64,000 nt of DNA from Paludibacter sp. (GTDB lineage: Bacteria > Bacteroidota > Bacteroidia > Bacteroidales > Paludibacteraceae): assembly GCA_019163375.1 (NCBI GenBank), contig JAFLKK010000019.1, positions 62,001 to 126,000 of the forward strand, given 5' to 3'. This document shows positions 44,878-54,075 of this stretch, in pieces; the first letter of the stretch is position 1, and each line of letters begins with the position of its first letter. Position numbers and translations under genes: made by a program. A model generated the notes under the pieces. The model made no database searches. It was not told where the DNA came from and saw only the letters and a program-made list of their open reading frames with translations.

Positions 44878-45630
44878 ATGAATATAATTAATCAGGATCT
44901 TTTAATGGATTTCCTTACGACTATTAATGAGCTAATGCATGATGTTGAAAAACGTGATGGTTTTAGTTACAGCAAAAATAATTATCATCTATTTAGTTTG
45001 AGGGAAAAGTATTACATGGATATATTTAATTTATATACTCGTATAAATGACTTGAAAAAAGATTTAGAACGTATTGAAGTTTTTTTGAGAGTTTACCCAA
45101 ATGCAAAATATTTGACTAAACATAATATTGATAAACTTGAATACATAAAATACCACACAGAGGTTTTCTTCCATAAAATACACACTATTGTTGAAGTTCA
45201 AAAATTATTGTTGAATCAAGTTTACGTGCTTGGATTATCGGAAAAACAATGTTCATGGGATAAGATAAAGAAAAAATTAGGAGATGTAAATATAAGGGCT
45301 TTGGATGTAGTTGAGAAGTATTATGTCGCATTTGAGCATATTATAGAAGCAAGGCATAAAAATACACATAGAGCAATTTATAATGATAAAGATACTGTTG
45401 ATTTTTGCGGTGGTTTATTTGTTTATAAGACATTTGAACAGATGAATAAAGAAGTTGATGATAACTTCAAAAAGATAGCTCCAAAATATTTTTTGGAATA
45501 TGAATTAAAGATGTATCGGAAAGAAAGAGTTAATTTTATAAAGCAATCTAGAATAGCTGCTGAAAGCTATATTGATGCATTGATCAATTATGTTCTAATT
45601 GATGCGAAAGAGATATACGATGTGGTGTAA
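44878..45630 (+). CDS. HEPN-like protein (Cthe_2314-like)
   Basis: A 250-residue, alpha-helical, AT-rich protein starting at ATG 44878 (MNIINQDLLMDF). Around residue 155 it has EARHKNTHRAIYN, which fits the R-x4-H motif of HEPN ribonucleases, followed by a helical C-terminus ending in SRIAAESYIDALINYVL. This layout reminds me of the Cthe_2314-like HEPN group. HEPN proteins with this motif often cleave RNA in toxin-antitoxin or anti-phage systems; others are non-catalytic. The next gene, 139 bases downstream on the same strand, encodes a DUF6883 protein of similar base composition, so the pair may have arrived together. Function is inferred. Confidence 0.55.
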   Translation: MNIINQDLLMDFLTTINELMHDVEKRDGFSYSKNNYHLFSLREKYYMDIFNLYTRINDLKKDLERIEVFLRVYPNAKYLTKHNIDKLEYIKYHTEVFFHKIHTIVEVQKLLLNQVYVLGLSEKQCSWDKIKKKLGDVNIRALDVVEKYYVAFEHIIEARHKNTHRAIYNDKDTVDFCGGLFVYKTFEQMNKEVDDNFKKIAPKYFLEYELKMYRKERVNFIKQSRIAAESYIDALINYVLIDAKEIYDVV

Positions 45631-45769
45631 TCTAAATTCACTTTCACGTTATTTGATAATTTGATATTGTGAATTTAAGTTCATGTTTCCCGAATTTGAA
45701 TGTCCTGTTTTTCAGATTTATATAAACTTTAGCTGTGTGGAATATAAATGATAATTATAAAACAATTAA

Positions 45770-47302
45770 ATGATAGAAAATTCAAATACATCAATTGAAA
45801 GCAGTCTTGATGAATATAAATCATACTCATTCCTTTTTGATGCCGATGCTTCAGAATTGAGCTATGGCTATGGTTCAAAATGTAATCAATTATTGTTAGA
45901 ATGTTTCCAAAATATAGGTGTCTTAGATAAATTAGACTCGTGGTTTTTTATTGGTGATGTGATAATATCTAAGTATTGTGAAAATATAAATAGCGTTAGT
46001 AAAAAAGGATCGACAATGTCTATGTCCTATTCTTACAATAAAGACATGGGTAATTTAATAGTTGCTGAATTGATTAATTCTTTGCATGATAATTTCCATA
46101 CCTTCAATATTAGAAGACTGACAAGTACTTTTTTCACAAATAATATTTATTGTATTACGCTAAGTTCATTTAATAAGAGATTAATTGAAATGCTTAATTC
46201 TAAATTGAAGGAGGAAGATTATTATTTAGGGTTACTTGAACCTGATTTTAGACACCCACTTCATCGAGCTCTATTTATAAATTTGAAAAATTATTATTTC
46301 AAAGCAGGGATATTATTTTATAAAGAGTTTTATGGGTGCGAGATGGCTGCATATCCTGATTGGGGAGAGAAATCAGGGATTCAAATATTAGGTGTAAATG
46401 AGTTTGAAATGGAATCTAGATTCAATAAAATTCAATTTTCAACTGAAATTTCAGAGTTAGGAGAGAAGTTTCAAAATAAAATTAAACAAAAAGGCGAACT
46501 AAATCATAGGAAACAGTTAGCAACTGAATTATTTTTTTCAAAATTATCTGAAGACTTCGAATTTATAACTGACAATGGAGTATCTATAAAAGATGCAGAA
46601 GTTTCTAAATCTAAGTTGTACAATTATGCTTTAAATCCTGAACATTTAAGGGGAAAAGAGAAAGCAAAACTTTTTAAAGAGTTATTAGGAATAGAAAGAG
46701 AACATTGGAAATATCTTGCAGCACAATTAATAGAAGGAATTTCTAAAGGCGAAATAGAGGGATTGAAAATTGATGAGTATGGAATTAAATATCATATATT
46801 AATTCCCATAAAAGGGTTAAATGGTCAAAGTAAAATTGTTCGAACAGCTTGGATTGCAAGAGATGATAAAATTATTTCTCTTACTTCAGCATACATTGAA
46901 GATAAAAAAAAACAAAATTCTAAAGTTGGTTCTTATCCACCAGTAGTTACAGATCATTTGAATACTCCTCTTTATTGGAAGTCTCTGTATGATTTAGCTA
47001 ATAAGGTGGCTGAAAGAGCTGCATCGAGTTATATTTCAATACCTAGATTTATATCAGGGTTTGATGAGCCATTTGAAGATCATGAGTTTGGTTTTTCTCA
47101 AGTTGTTGTTAATGACGCAAGAACTGAATTTTCGAGATGGCTAAAAGTAAATAATATTGGTAGAAAAAATTCCAAGTCTGGTTGGTGTATCATAAGCCCA
47201 TCAAGTTTGAGCTATCACAGAGCAAAAGTGTATGCAGAAGAATTTGCAAAAGTGTTAGATTATAATGAAGTAAGTTGTTCTGTGGAATCTTTTCTAGACT
47301 AA
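45770..47302 (+). CDS. Large AT-rich protein with a DUF6883-like domain
   Basis: A 510-residue cytoplasmic protein. Residues about 283-375 match the DUF6883 pattern (YALNPEHLRGKEKAKLFKEL, EHWKYLAAQLIEG, YGIKYHILIPIKGLNG, KIVRTAWIARDDKIISLTSA), a domain often found at the C-terminus of polymorphic or secreted toxins and in stand-alone genes. The flanking N-terminal 280 and C-terminal 130 residues match nothing I recognise; the C-terminus has SRWLKVNNIGRKNSKSGWCI and ends in a VDYNEVSCSVESFLD-like segment. No signal peptide. AT-rich like the HEPN gene before it and unlike the flanking metabolic genes, which suggests transfer. Role in defence or toxicity is a guess. Confidence 0.55.
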   Translation: MIENSNTSIESSLDEYKSYSFLFDADASELSYGYGSKCNQLLLECFQNIGVLDKLDSWFFIGDVIISKYCENINSVSKKGSTMSMSYSYNKDMGNLIVAELINSLHDNFHTFNIRRLTSTFFTNNIYCITLSSFNKRLIEMLNSKLKEEDYYLGLLEPDFRHPLHRALFINLKNYYFKAGILFYKEFYGCEMAAYPDWGEKSGIQILGVNEFEMESRFNKIQFSTEISELGEKFQNKIKQKGELNHRKQLATELFFSKLSEDFEFITDNGVSIKDAEVSKSKLYNYALNPEHLRGKEKAKLFKELLGIEREHWKYLAAQLIEGISKGEIEGLKIDEYGIKYHILIPIKGLNGQSKIVRTAWIARDDKIISLTSAYIEDKKKQNSKVGSYPPVVTDHLNTPLYWKSLYDLANKVAERAASSYISIPRFISGFDEPFEDHEFGFSQVVVNDARTEFSRWLKVNNIGRKNSKSGWCIISPSSLSYHRAKVYAEEFAKVLDYNEVSCSVESFLD

Positions 47303-47549
47303 ATGAAATTAGTGCTTGTAATGCATGTTACAATCATATCCGTTTTTAGCCTAGTTCGGCCCTAGTTGACAGTAGTTTGGCGAAGCTTTGCTGTCAGGGG
47401 TCACAACCCTAGTTGACTGTAGGTTGGCGAGCATTGTTCAGCGAATGGCTTTGCAAGTGATAATGCACACAAAGAAAGTAATCTGTCGAAGGTAGCTAAT
47501 CTGTGGTAGAGAAGGTAAAAATCGTATATAAACATCAATTGAATTACAT
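47303..47549. other. Spacer with repeated CTAGTTGAC motifs
   Basis: A 247-bp gene-free spacer with two copies of CCCTAGTTGAC (near 47371 and 47406) and the inverted pair TTGACAG/CTGTCA. Similar TTGACC...GGCTGGCAG sequence occurs in the spacer after 52212, so this may be a spacer family between single-gene units. Confidence 0.45.
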
Positions 47550-47954
47550 ATGAAAAATATTTTAGTTGCTTTAATGTTTCTTTTATCAATCAATATGGTA
47601 GCACAAACAAACAATATGATAATACGTATTTCGGAGATTGAAATTGATTCAAGTTATCTTCAAGAATACAAGAATATTCTACAAATAGAAGCTAAGGCAT
47701 CTGTGCAAAAAGAATCGGGCGTTGTTGCTATTTTTCCAATGTATCAGAAAGAAAACCCGGCACAAATTCGTATTTTAGAAATCTATTCGAATAAATCTGC
47801 GTACGAGAATCATATAAAATCTCCTCACTTTTTAAAATATAAAGCGAGCACCCTTAAAATGGTGAAGTCTTTGAGATTAATTGATATGAACGGTATTGAT
47901 ACAGAAACGATGAAGGATATATTCTGCAAATTAAATCGTAGTTATAAAAAATAA
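47550..47954 (+). CDS. Exported antibiotic-biosynthesis-monooxygenase-like protein
   Basis: A 134-residue protein with signal peptide (MKNILVALMFLLSINMVAQ). The mature part is a single ABM ferredoxin-like fold: MIIRISEIEIDSSYLQEYKN, a VAIFPMYQKENPAQIRILEIY strand pair, and the typical HIKSPHFLKYKASTLKMV helix. ABM proteins include quinol and heme-degrading monooxygenases; exported versions are frequent in Bacteroidota. The conserved His of YENHIKSPHF is present. Reaction unknown. Confidence 0.75.
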   Translation: MKNILVALMFLLSINMVAQTNNMIIRISEIEIDSSYLQEYKNILQIEAKASVQKESGVVAIFPMYQKENPAQIRILEIYSNKSAYENHIKSPHFLKYKASTLKMVKSLRLIDMNGIDTETMKDIFCKLNRSYKK

Positions 47955-47977
47955 TAACCCATCTAATCATCTAAATT

Positions 47978-48271
47978 ATGAAACAATTTATCAAGACATT
48001 TTTGCTTCTGGTTGTAATAAGTAGTTTTAGTTCCGTCAGTGCACAAACACCTGTAGTGCGCAAGACAGTAGTTAATACAACCGAAAGTTTCAGTACTAAA
48101 AAAGATTCAACAGGAACGCACTATATTACCACTATTCAAAAAGATTCCATTTTTGCAGATAGTATCTACCAAACAAAAATAATTAAGGATAAAATAGTGG
48201 TATATAAAGGAGGCTCAAAAGTAACTACCGAAAAGACAAATACTACACTCGTAAAGTTGAAAAATTATTAG
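47978..48271 (+). CDS. Small exported protein of unknown function
   Basis: A 97-residue protein with a signal peptide (MKQFIKTFLLLVVISSFSSVSAQ) and a short, Lys/Thr/Ser-rich, beta-prone mature part (HYITTIQKDSIFADSIYQTK, KIVVYKGGSKVTTEKTN). No family recognised. It follows the ABM protein gene by 23 bases on the same strand, so the two may be co-expressed. Confidence 0.65.
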   Translation: MKQFIKTFLLLVVISSFSSVSAQTPVVRKTVVNTTESFSTKKDSTGTHYITTIQKDSIFADSIYQTKIIKDKIVVYKGGSKVTTEKTNTTLVKLKNY

Positions 48272-48375
48272 GGACTTGGTTGAGCGAGGGATAGCGAGTG
48301 TTGACAAACTATCTATACCCGGACGTTGAAAAGATATAAATTTGAAGAACATGAAAACAACTTGAAATAAAAAAA

Positions 48376-48786
48376 ATGAATAAAGTATTTCGGCTTAAAA
48401 ACGGTGAAATATCATTTGAAGAAAATAAGATTATAATTTCGGATAATGCAAGAATATATAAGTATATTATGCTGGTTTGTAACCTGTTTTGTATAGTATG
48501 TATTGCCAATATCCGATTCAATTTTGAACGGTCAGGGGATACATCTTATAGTACGTATTTTCTCGTATTGATTATAGTAGTTCTAATTGTTTTTGTAATC
48601 ACACTCTTAAAGTCAACAAAGAATACCGTGCTATTAGACGATGTGAAATCTATAAAAGTAAAACAACCGTTTAACAATACAGTACTTAATATAACACTTA
48701 AAAACAACCTACAAAGGCAAGTAACAGGGTTTCGGAATGCCGAAGAACTCAAAAATTATATCAACAAGAGCTTCAACGTAAATTAA
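48376..48786 (+). CDS. Small two-helix membrane protein of unknown function
   Basis: A 136-residue protein with a short N-terminal beta segment (VFRLKNGEISFEENKIIISD), two membrane helices (YIMLVCNLFCIVCIANI and YFLVLIIVVLIVFVITLL) and a C-terminal beta/alpha part (LLDDVKSIKVKQPFNNTVL) that may fold like a PH-type domain. No family recognised. It stands alone with hairpin-containing flanks. Confidence 0.6.
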   Translation: MNKVFRLKNGEISFEENKIIISDNARIYKYIMLVCNLFCIVCIANIRFNFERSGDTSYSTYFLVLIIVVLIVFVITLLKSTKNTVLLDDVKSIKVKQPFNNTVLNITLKNNLQRQVTGFRNAEELKNYINKSFNVN

Positions 48787-48885
48787 AAAGAGGTAGAGTA
48801 GGGGATAAATCAAAGCAGATTGGTTTGAACTATCCAGCATTTAGAGGTTTGCGAATTTTGACAAATAGTAGATATAATAAGAAAT

Positions 48886-49308
48886 ATGAAAGGAACTTGG
48901 AAAGGAACTTACAAATACGTTACAGAACTCAACACTAAGGTAAGCAAAATAGAAACTTTGTTTACTATTATCATCGCAGAATATGATGGGTTGAATTTCA
49001 AGGGTACGGTAACTGATGATCTTGAAAGTGGAGGCACAAGAGGTGAAGGAGTAATAAAAGGAAAATTGAAAGAAGGCAAAATAGAATTTGTAAAACAAAT
49101 GCCTATAGCAACATTTTTTACAAAAGAAGCAGTGCAAATTGAAATTTCCAAAAAGCACAAACCGATTTATTACTCAGGAATTTTAAATAATGGAGCTTTC
49201 GAAGGAAAATGGAAGATTAAAGGCGGAATTTTATTCCATAAATCTGTTTTGAGATTCTCATTTGGAACGTTCGGTGAATGGAAAATGCATAAAATTTCAG
49301 ATTTGTAA
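48886..49308 (+). CDS. Small beta-rich protein of unknown function
   Basis: A 140-residue protein beginning MKGTWKGTYKYVTELN, with repeated G-x-W/F-x-G-x strand patterns (FKGTVTDDLESGG, VIKGKLKEGKIEFVKQ, GILNNGAFEGKWKIKGG). This resembles a lipocalin-like or WD-like small beta barrel. No signal peptide is visible. No family recognised. Confidence 0.55.
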   Translation: MKGTWKGTYKYVTELNTKVSKIETLFTIIIAEYDGLNFKGTVTDDLESGGTRGEGVIKGKLKEGKIEFVKQMPIATFFTKEAVQIEISKKHKPIYYSGILNNGAFEGKWKIKGGILFHKSVLRFSFGTFGEWKMHKISDL

Positions 49309-49496
49309 TATCGGTATTTGATTGAGCAATAGCCTCCTTTAACATCAACCGTCGAACATCATCAGCCTCAGTTCGTTGACTATAATAAGATGTAATTGAT
49401 TTCCACACCGAGAGAGCAATATGCATTTTGATAGCATAAAAATAGAATAAATACATTAAACAGAACAGGATTTATAAATTAAAAACAAAGTAAGTT

Positions 49497-50204
49497 ATGA
49501 AAACAAAAGCATTTCTTTTAGTGATTTTCAGTTTGACTTTATCCTTTAGTTCTTTTGCTCAAAACTCAGGGAAGAAGTATTATATTACCGGCCAGGTGCT
49601 TGATGTGAACAACAAACCGGTATCCGGCGCTACGGTGCTAATTGACAATAAAAGCACCGATGTTAGCACCGACGAGAATGGTATGTATAAGGTTAAAGTA
49701 AAGGCCGATGCAGTGCTCATCTCTATTTTCAATCTGGCAAGCGGTGTAGTGAACGCAGAAATTAATGGCAGAACGGTCATCAATTTCAAACTCGAAAATG
49801 TGGTATCTCCCACAAACGCGGTGAATCAAGATAATACCGATAACGAAGAGGTAAATATCGGCTATGGAACGGCTTCGAAAAAAGACCTGACAACCAACGT
49901 AGGTACCGTTGATGGAAAAAAAAATAAATATGCAACCTATCAAAATGTGTTTGAACTGATTCGGGGAGAGGTTCCGGGAGTTGAGGTGAACGGGAATAAA
50001 ATAAGAGTCAGAGGGGTAGGTACCATCAATGGTTTAAGCGATCCATTGATACTGGTTAATAACGTTGAGGTATCGATCGAGTCTATTGGATCTATCGATC
50101 CTCGTATGGTTAAATCAATAAATATTCTTAAAGGTTCCGATGCTTCCATTTATGGCTCGCGGGGAGGAAACGGAGTAATATTGATCACTATGATCAGTAA
50201 ATAA
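49497..50204 (+). CDS. SusC-like N-terminal protein: regulatory domain plus plug, no barrel
   Basis: A 235-residue exported protein (signal peptide ending LSFSSFAQ). Residues 28-100 form a carboxypeptidase-regulatory-like beta sandwich (ITGQVLDVNNKPVSGATVLI, STDENGMYKVKVK). Residues about 135-235 match the TonB-dependent receptor plug (YQNVFELIRGEVPGVEVNG, IRVRGVGTINGLSDPLILVN, VKSINILKGSDASIYGSRGG), then the protein stops cleanly after NGVILITMISK, where the barrel would begin in SusC. No barrel-coding sequence follows before the GH43 gene at 50327. It may be a decoy or gating partner, or a trimmed relic that is still intact as an ORF. Confidence 0.8.
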   Translation: MKTKAFLLVIFSLTLSFSSFAQNSGKKYYITGQVLDVNNKPVSGATVLIDNKSTDVSTDENGMYKVKVKADAVLISIFNLASGVVNAEINGRTVINFKLENVVSPTNAVNQDNTDNEEVNIGYGTASKKDLTTNVGTVDGKKNKYATYQNVFELIRGEVPGVEVNGNKIRVRGVGTINGLSDPLILVNNVEVSIESIGSIDPRMVKSINILKGSDASIYGSRGGNGVILITMISK

Positions 50205-50326
50205 CCATTATCTACCTTAGTTGAATGTGTGCCGCCGAGCGATGTTCGGCGGTAAACGTTTAGAAACAGACAAATACAATTTGAATCAGCATTCCCGCGG
50301 ATTTCAGTATAAAACAATAGTATCGT

Positions 50327-51427
50327 ATGAAACACAGATTTTTCCAATTCCTGATTGTTTTCTCAGGATTATGCGTTGCAAGTAACACCATTGCACAAGA
50401 AACAAAAGTAGCTACACCTGCTGCAACCGGTACCTTTATTGTTCCTAAACTCACCAAAGCCACTAAATTCAAAGAGAAAGATTTGTCGGGCTATTTGTTG
50501 GTGTATTTTAAGGATCAGTCTCAATCTGCTTATTTTGCCATCAGCTCCGATGGTTATACTTTTACGGATGTAAATGGAGGTCAACCGGTGTTTATTGGTG
50601 CTGAACTGGCTGAGCAAAAGGGTGTGCGCGATCCACACATTACCCGTGGACCTGATGGTGCATTTTACCTGGCAATGACAGATTTACATGTGTTTGGTAA
50701 ACGTGCCGGTTTTCGCGATACTGAATTTGAACGACCTGCCGAAAAGTATGGCTGGGGTAATAACCGCGCCATTGTACTTATGAAATCGTATGACCTGATT
50801 CATTGGACTCATTCTGATTTCAGGGTGGATAAAGCGTTTCCCGAACTGGGCGATATTGATTGTGCCTGGGCTCCTGAAACGATTTACGATCCGGTTATGA
50901 AAAAGATGATGGTGTATTTTACAATACGCTATAACAACAAAGAGTGTCATCTCTATTCTTCTTATACCGATACTAATTTTACCCGATTGGAAACCAAACC
51001 TGAGCGCATCACCGGTGTGGATGGTCTTGATGGCGATATTACTAAAGTGGGTAATGAGTATCAACTATTTTATGTGTCTGATGCCAAGGTGTGGCATGCC
51101 GTTTCGGACAAAATTAATCAGGGCTACAAAGCAGAAACCAAACGGATAGATCCGGAAAAGGTTTCTACCGAAGCACCTAACCTTTTTAAGCGAATGGGTA
51201 CCGATGCCTATGTGCTTATGTATGATGTTTATGGTGCGCGTCCGAGCAACATGGGATTCAGCGAAACAACCGACTTTGTGACCTATAAAAACCTTGGACA
51301 TTTCAATGAAGGTGTTATGAAAGCCACTAACTTCACCAGCCCAAAACACGGAGCGGTTACTTATTTGACTAAAAAAGAAATGAAAGCCATTGCTGAACAT
51401 TGGAAGATGAATATCAAACTGGATTAA
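50327..51427 (+). CDS. Secreted GH43-like glycoside hydrolase
   Basis: A 366-residue protein with a signal peptide (LCVASNTIAQ). Propeller features of GH43: GVRDPHITRGPDGAFYL near residue 100 (catalytic Asp position), DCAWAPETIYDPVMKK near 183, VDGLDGDITKV near 225 and VSTEAPNLFKRMG near 275 (acid Glu position). It is longer and diverged from the GH43 at 3121-4122, with an insert containing FGKRAGFRDTEFERPAEKYG. It lies downstream of the barrel-less SusC-like gene (122 bases) on the same strand. Substrate not assignable from sequence; arabinose- or xylose-containing glycans are typical. Confidence 0.8.
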   Translation: MKHRFFQFLIVFSGLCVASNTIAQETKVATPAATGTFIVPKLTKATKFKEKDLSGYLLVYFKDQSQSAYFAISSDGYTFTDVNGGQPVFIGAELAEQKGVRDPHITRGPDGAFYLAMTDLHVFGKRAGFRDTEFERPAEKYGWGNNRAIVLMKSYDLIHWTHSDFRVDKAFPELGDIDCAWAPETIYDPVMKKMMVYFTIRYNNKECHLYSSYTDTNFTRLETKPERITGVDGLDGDITKVGNEYQLFYVSDAKVWHAVSDKINQGYKAETKRIDPEKVSTEAPNLFKRMGTDAYVLMYDVYGARPSNMGFSETTDFVTYKNLGHFNEGVMKATNFTSPKHGAVTYLTKKEMKAIAEHWKMNIKLD

Positions 51428-51468
51428 AATGCAAGTTTGCTTCAATACATACTACATCCTATTATGTG

Positions 51469-52212
51469 ATGAATAATGAACTCAGACCTTTTTGGAATCG
51501 TTTTTTCGATTTTAATTGGAAATTCGGACTTTTTCTGATTCTACTAATCTGTATTCCCAGATTTATTTTAGTGTTGAACGCAAATGCCACGGGCAATTAC
51601 GGCTCTATTGGTTTGATTATGGCGATTTCTGCAATTGCACCGTTCATTTTTTTAAGCAAGACTGGACGGAGAAAGATTGGAATGACAAAACCAAAAAAAC
51701 ACAGTTGGATTTTAATTGCTGTTGTTTTGGGATTGCTGGCGAGTATTCTTCTTTACCTTTTAGGGGAAGCCTTATACGGCAATTCATACGAGAATTGGTA
51801 TCACTATATTGCTAAATCGTACAATATTCCCAAAGGTATAAACGCTAACGACAAAAGTATTTTATTTACAATAATGGCACTTACTGGAATGACTTTTAGT
51901 CCAATTGGAGAGGAGTTGTTTTTTAGAGGTATAGTACATGCTAGTTTTGAAAAATCATTTGGCGAGAAAAAAGCATCTATTGTTGATAGCTCGGCTTTTG
52001 CATTGACTCATATCTCACATTTTGGGTTGGTGTTTATCAATAAGAATTGGTCATTCTATCCAGTTCCTGCGATAATTTGGGTTTTGAGTATGTTTTTAGT
52101 AAGCTTGCTGTTTTTCAGAATGAGAAAGCATACCGATTCCATTATAGGTGCAATGGTCTGTCACTCTGCGTTTAATCTGGGAATGATTTACAGTATATTT
52201 TATTTGTTGTAA
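51469..52212 (+). CDS. CPBP-family intramembrane protease
   Basis: About 247 residues, started at ATG 51469 (MNNELRPFWNRFF); the longer frame from 51400 would overlap the GH43 gene. Around seven membrane helices. Diagnostic motifs of the CPBP/CAAX-protease family: PIGEELFFRGIVH (EExxxR, catalytic Glu pair), FALTHISHFG with the conserved His, and CHSAFNLGM near the end. In bacteria such proteins process peptides or protect against bacteriocins. It may have moved as a single unit; its spacer resembles others in this region. Confidence 0.85.
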   Translation: MNNELRPFWNRFFDFNWKFGLFLILLICIPRFILVLNANATGNYGSIGLIMAISAIAPFIFLSKTGRRKIGMTKPKKHSWILIAVVLGLLASILLYLLGEALYGNSYENWYHYIAKSYNIPKGINANDKSILFTIMALTGMTFSPIGEELFFRGIVHASFEKSFGEKKASIVDSSAFALTHISHFGLVFINKNWSFYPVPAIIWVLSMFLVSLLFFRMRKHTDSIIGAMVCHSAFNLGMIYSIFYLL

Positions 52213-52361
52213 TGCCTGGTTGACCTTAGGCTGGCAGTATTAGCTTTGGCGAAGGCGCTATAGCAAACAGTTGTAGCAGACGATTAATGCTACGACGAAC
52301 AAGAAAATAACACATAAACAGTAGTAGAGCAATTAGAACGGTTGTATGGATTGACTTTGGG

Positions 52362-52452
52362 TTCGGTGCGCTGCACCTTTGTAACCTTCTTTTATTATGC
52401 CCTACAAATAGTTCGGTGCGCTGCACCTCCAACTTAGGTGCACCCCACCGAA
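52362..52452. repeat. Repeat and hairpin: TTCGGTGCGCTGCACCT
   Basis: TTCGGTGCGCTGCACCT occurs twice (52362-52378 and 52412-52428), and the second pairs with AGGTGCACCCCACCGAA (52436-52452) to form a long hairpin with a short internal mismatch. It lies just downstream of the minus-strand ThrE-like genes and could be their transcript end. The remaining part of the 250-bp gap has no gene. Confidence 0.75.
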
Positions 52453-52463
52453 CCATTTCAGCT

Positions 52464-52976
52464 TCACTTCCCTTTCGCCAACAGCCGGCTTTTGTCGAAG
52501 CGAATCTGTTTCACGCTTTTATTGCGAAACAGCAATGCACTGATGGAAATCCCCACGGCAAGCGTAAACAACAACGAAAAAGTAAGTACGGCATTATGCG
52601 CTATTGACGGGATAATATTAGGGTCTTTTTCTAGTATTGCCTGATCGCTGAGTTTAATTCCTGCCAACATCGAACGATAGGCGTACAGTCCGGGTATCAT
52701 GGTGATACAGGCCGGCATGGTAATCACCACCGGAGGATTGTGTACCTTATGCGCTGCATAAATTCCCAATAATCCTATGGTTACCGAAGCGATAAGCGTG
52801 GCGGATATCAACCCGAAGTCCGAATGCAACAGGATAAAACGAATGCCATGACCTAAGCCACCCAGCAAGCCGGCCATTAGCAGTGCTTTGACGGGTGTCC
52901 CGAATAAAATTCCCCAGCAAAAAGCCACACAAAAAGCCAGTATAAAATCGAAAAATATAGCTGTTAGTAGTTCCAT
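52464..52976 (-). CDS. Threonine/serine exporter family, ThrE_2-like half
   Basis: A 170-residue protein with five predicted helices (TAIFFDFILAFCVAFCWGILF, LLMAGLLGGLGHGIRFILL, LIASVTIGLLGIYAAHKVH and others) and the PPVVITMPACITMIPGLYAYRSM loop typical of ThrE_2 (DUF3815). It works with the ThrE-like half encoded 4 bases upstream to export threonine or serine, or small dicarboxylates in some relatives. Length is normal for this half. Confidence 0.88.
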   Translation of the reverse strand: MELLTAIFFDFILAFCVAFCWGILFGTPVKALLMAGLLGGLGHGIRFILLHSDFGLISATLIASVTIGLLGIYAAHKVHNPPVVITMPACITMIPGLYAYRSMLAGIKLSDQAILEKDPNIIPSIAHNAVLTFSLLFTLAVGISISALLFRNKSVKQIRFDKSRLLAKGK

Positions 52977-52980
52977 AATT

Positions 52981-53778
52981 CTAAAAGTAATTTATTCCCA
53001 ATAACATAATACTCAGGGTCATTCCCACTGCTATGCACGATACGATGGATGCCGCGAAAAGTGAGCGGGCAATGGAGGCCGAAAAATAGCCTTCCAATAA
53101 GTCGATCACACTGTTGATAAGGGGTACTCCCGGGATAAGGTAGAGTACCGAAGTGGCGAGCGTCATCTCCGGAGCTTTGCCCAACGCAAAAACAGTATCT
53201 GTACCGGCAATGAGAGTAGTAATAGCCGAAGCGATGATAAACGAGAGGAACTGGTTGAATTGTTTCTTCAGAATGAAGTGTCGCGCTGCCGAACCCGCCG
53301 CAGCCCCGCAAAAAGCCAATGCTGCATCCACCGGACTTCCACCTGCCAATGTACAAAGGCATCCGCACGATATGCCTACCGCCAGTGCTACTAACCAAAA
53401 GGGATAACGTGCTTTGTTTTTAATTGCTTCAAGTTTACGGCATGCGTCGTCATAGTCAGTTTTGCCGTCGGCTATCTCCCACGACAGATGACTGATTTGT
53501 GTAAGGGTTTCTAAATGAACACTGTTTTGTGGTGCAGTTTTGTAGCGTGTAACTGCATTTTCGCTGTTTTTGTCGTCCCACACGCTTACCATTATACCGG
53601 TAAATGTCGGATTGAAATTCATATGATAGCCCCAATGGTCTGCCATGCGCTTGCAATTGCGCCACACTCTGCCCGAATGAGCTCCCGAAGCCATCAGAAA
53701 CACGCCGGCATCGAGGATAAACTCAGCCACCTCGTTGGCTTTAATCTTCTTTTGGGCTTTGTCTTTATTTTCCATCAT
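52981..53778 (-). CDS. Threonine/serine exporter family, ThrE (DUF1212)-like half
   Basis: A 265-residue membrane protein. An N-terminal soluble segment (EVAEFILDAGVFLMASGAHS, RVWRNCKRMADHWGY, NPTFTGIMVSV) matches the ThrE (DUF1212) signature, followed by five helices with LYLIPGVPLINSVIDLLEG, the conserved Pro-Gly-Val loop. The partner half follows after 4 bases, so the two form an operon and a split exporter. A -7 box lies upstream at 53816-53823. Confidence 0.9.
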   Translation of the reverse strand: MMENKDKAQKKIKANEVAEFILDAGVFLMASGAHSGRVWRNCKRMADHWGYHMNFNPTFTGIMVSVWDDKNSENAVTRYKTAPQNSVHLETLTQISHLSWEIADGKTDYDDACRKLEAIKNKARYPFWLVALAVGISCGCLCTLAGGSPVDAALAFCGAAAGSAARHFILKKQFNQFLSFIIASAITTLIAGTDTVFALGKAPEMTLATSVLYLIPGVPLINSVIDLLEGYFSASIARSLFAASIVSCIAVGMTLSIMLLGINYF

Positions 53779-54075
53779 CTTCTCCTTATTTCATGCGTCG
53801 GTTTTATTGATGATGCAAAATTAGTTATTTATAAAGATAAATAAGTGTATTTGTTTCCAAAGAAATAGTTTGGTAGAGAAATAAGGGTATTTGGAAAGAT
53901 AAATTGGCAGTTTACAAAGCGGGCATCCAGGTAAAGCAGATACATGTAATCAATACCAAAATCATGCAGGTAGCCTCTGTCGCGAGTTTGTGAAGCGACA
54001 AAAAAATATATGAATGGGAGAATTTTTAGCCGTAACTATTTTATGTGGCGCAAAATATTTAGGCAAGACAGGTTT
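53779..54075. other. Gene-free stretch with the ThrE promoter
   Basis: On the minus strand TAATTTTG (53823-53816) fits TAnnTTTG, 38 bases before the ATG at 53778. The remaining about 250 bases hold the inverted pair TGTCGC/GCGACA near 53979-54001 and nothing else that I recognise. Confidence 0.45.
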
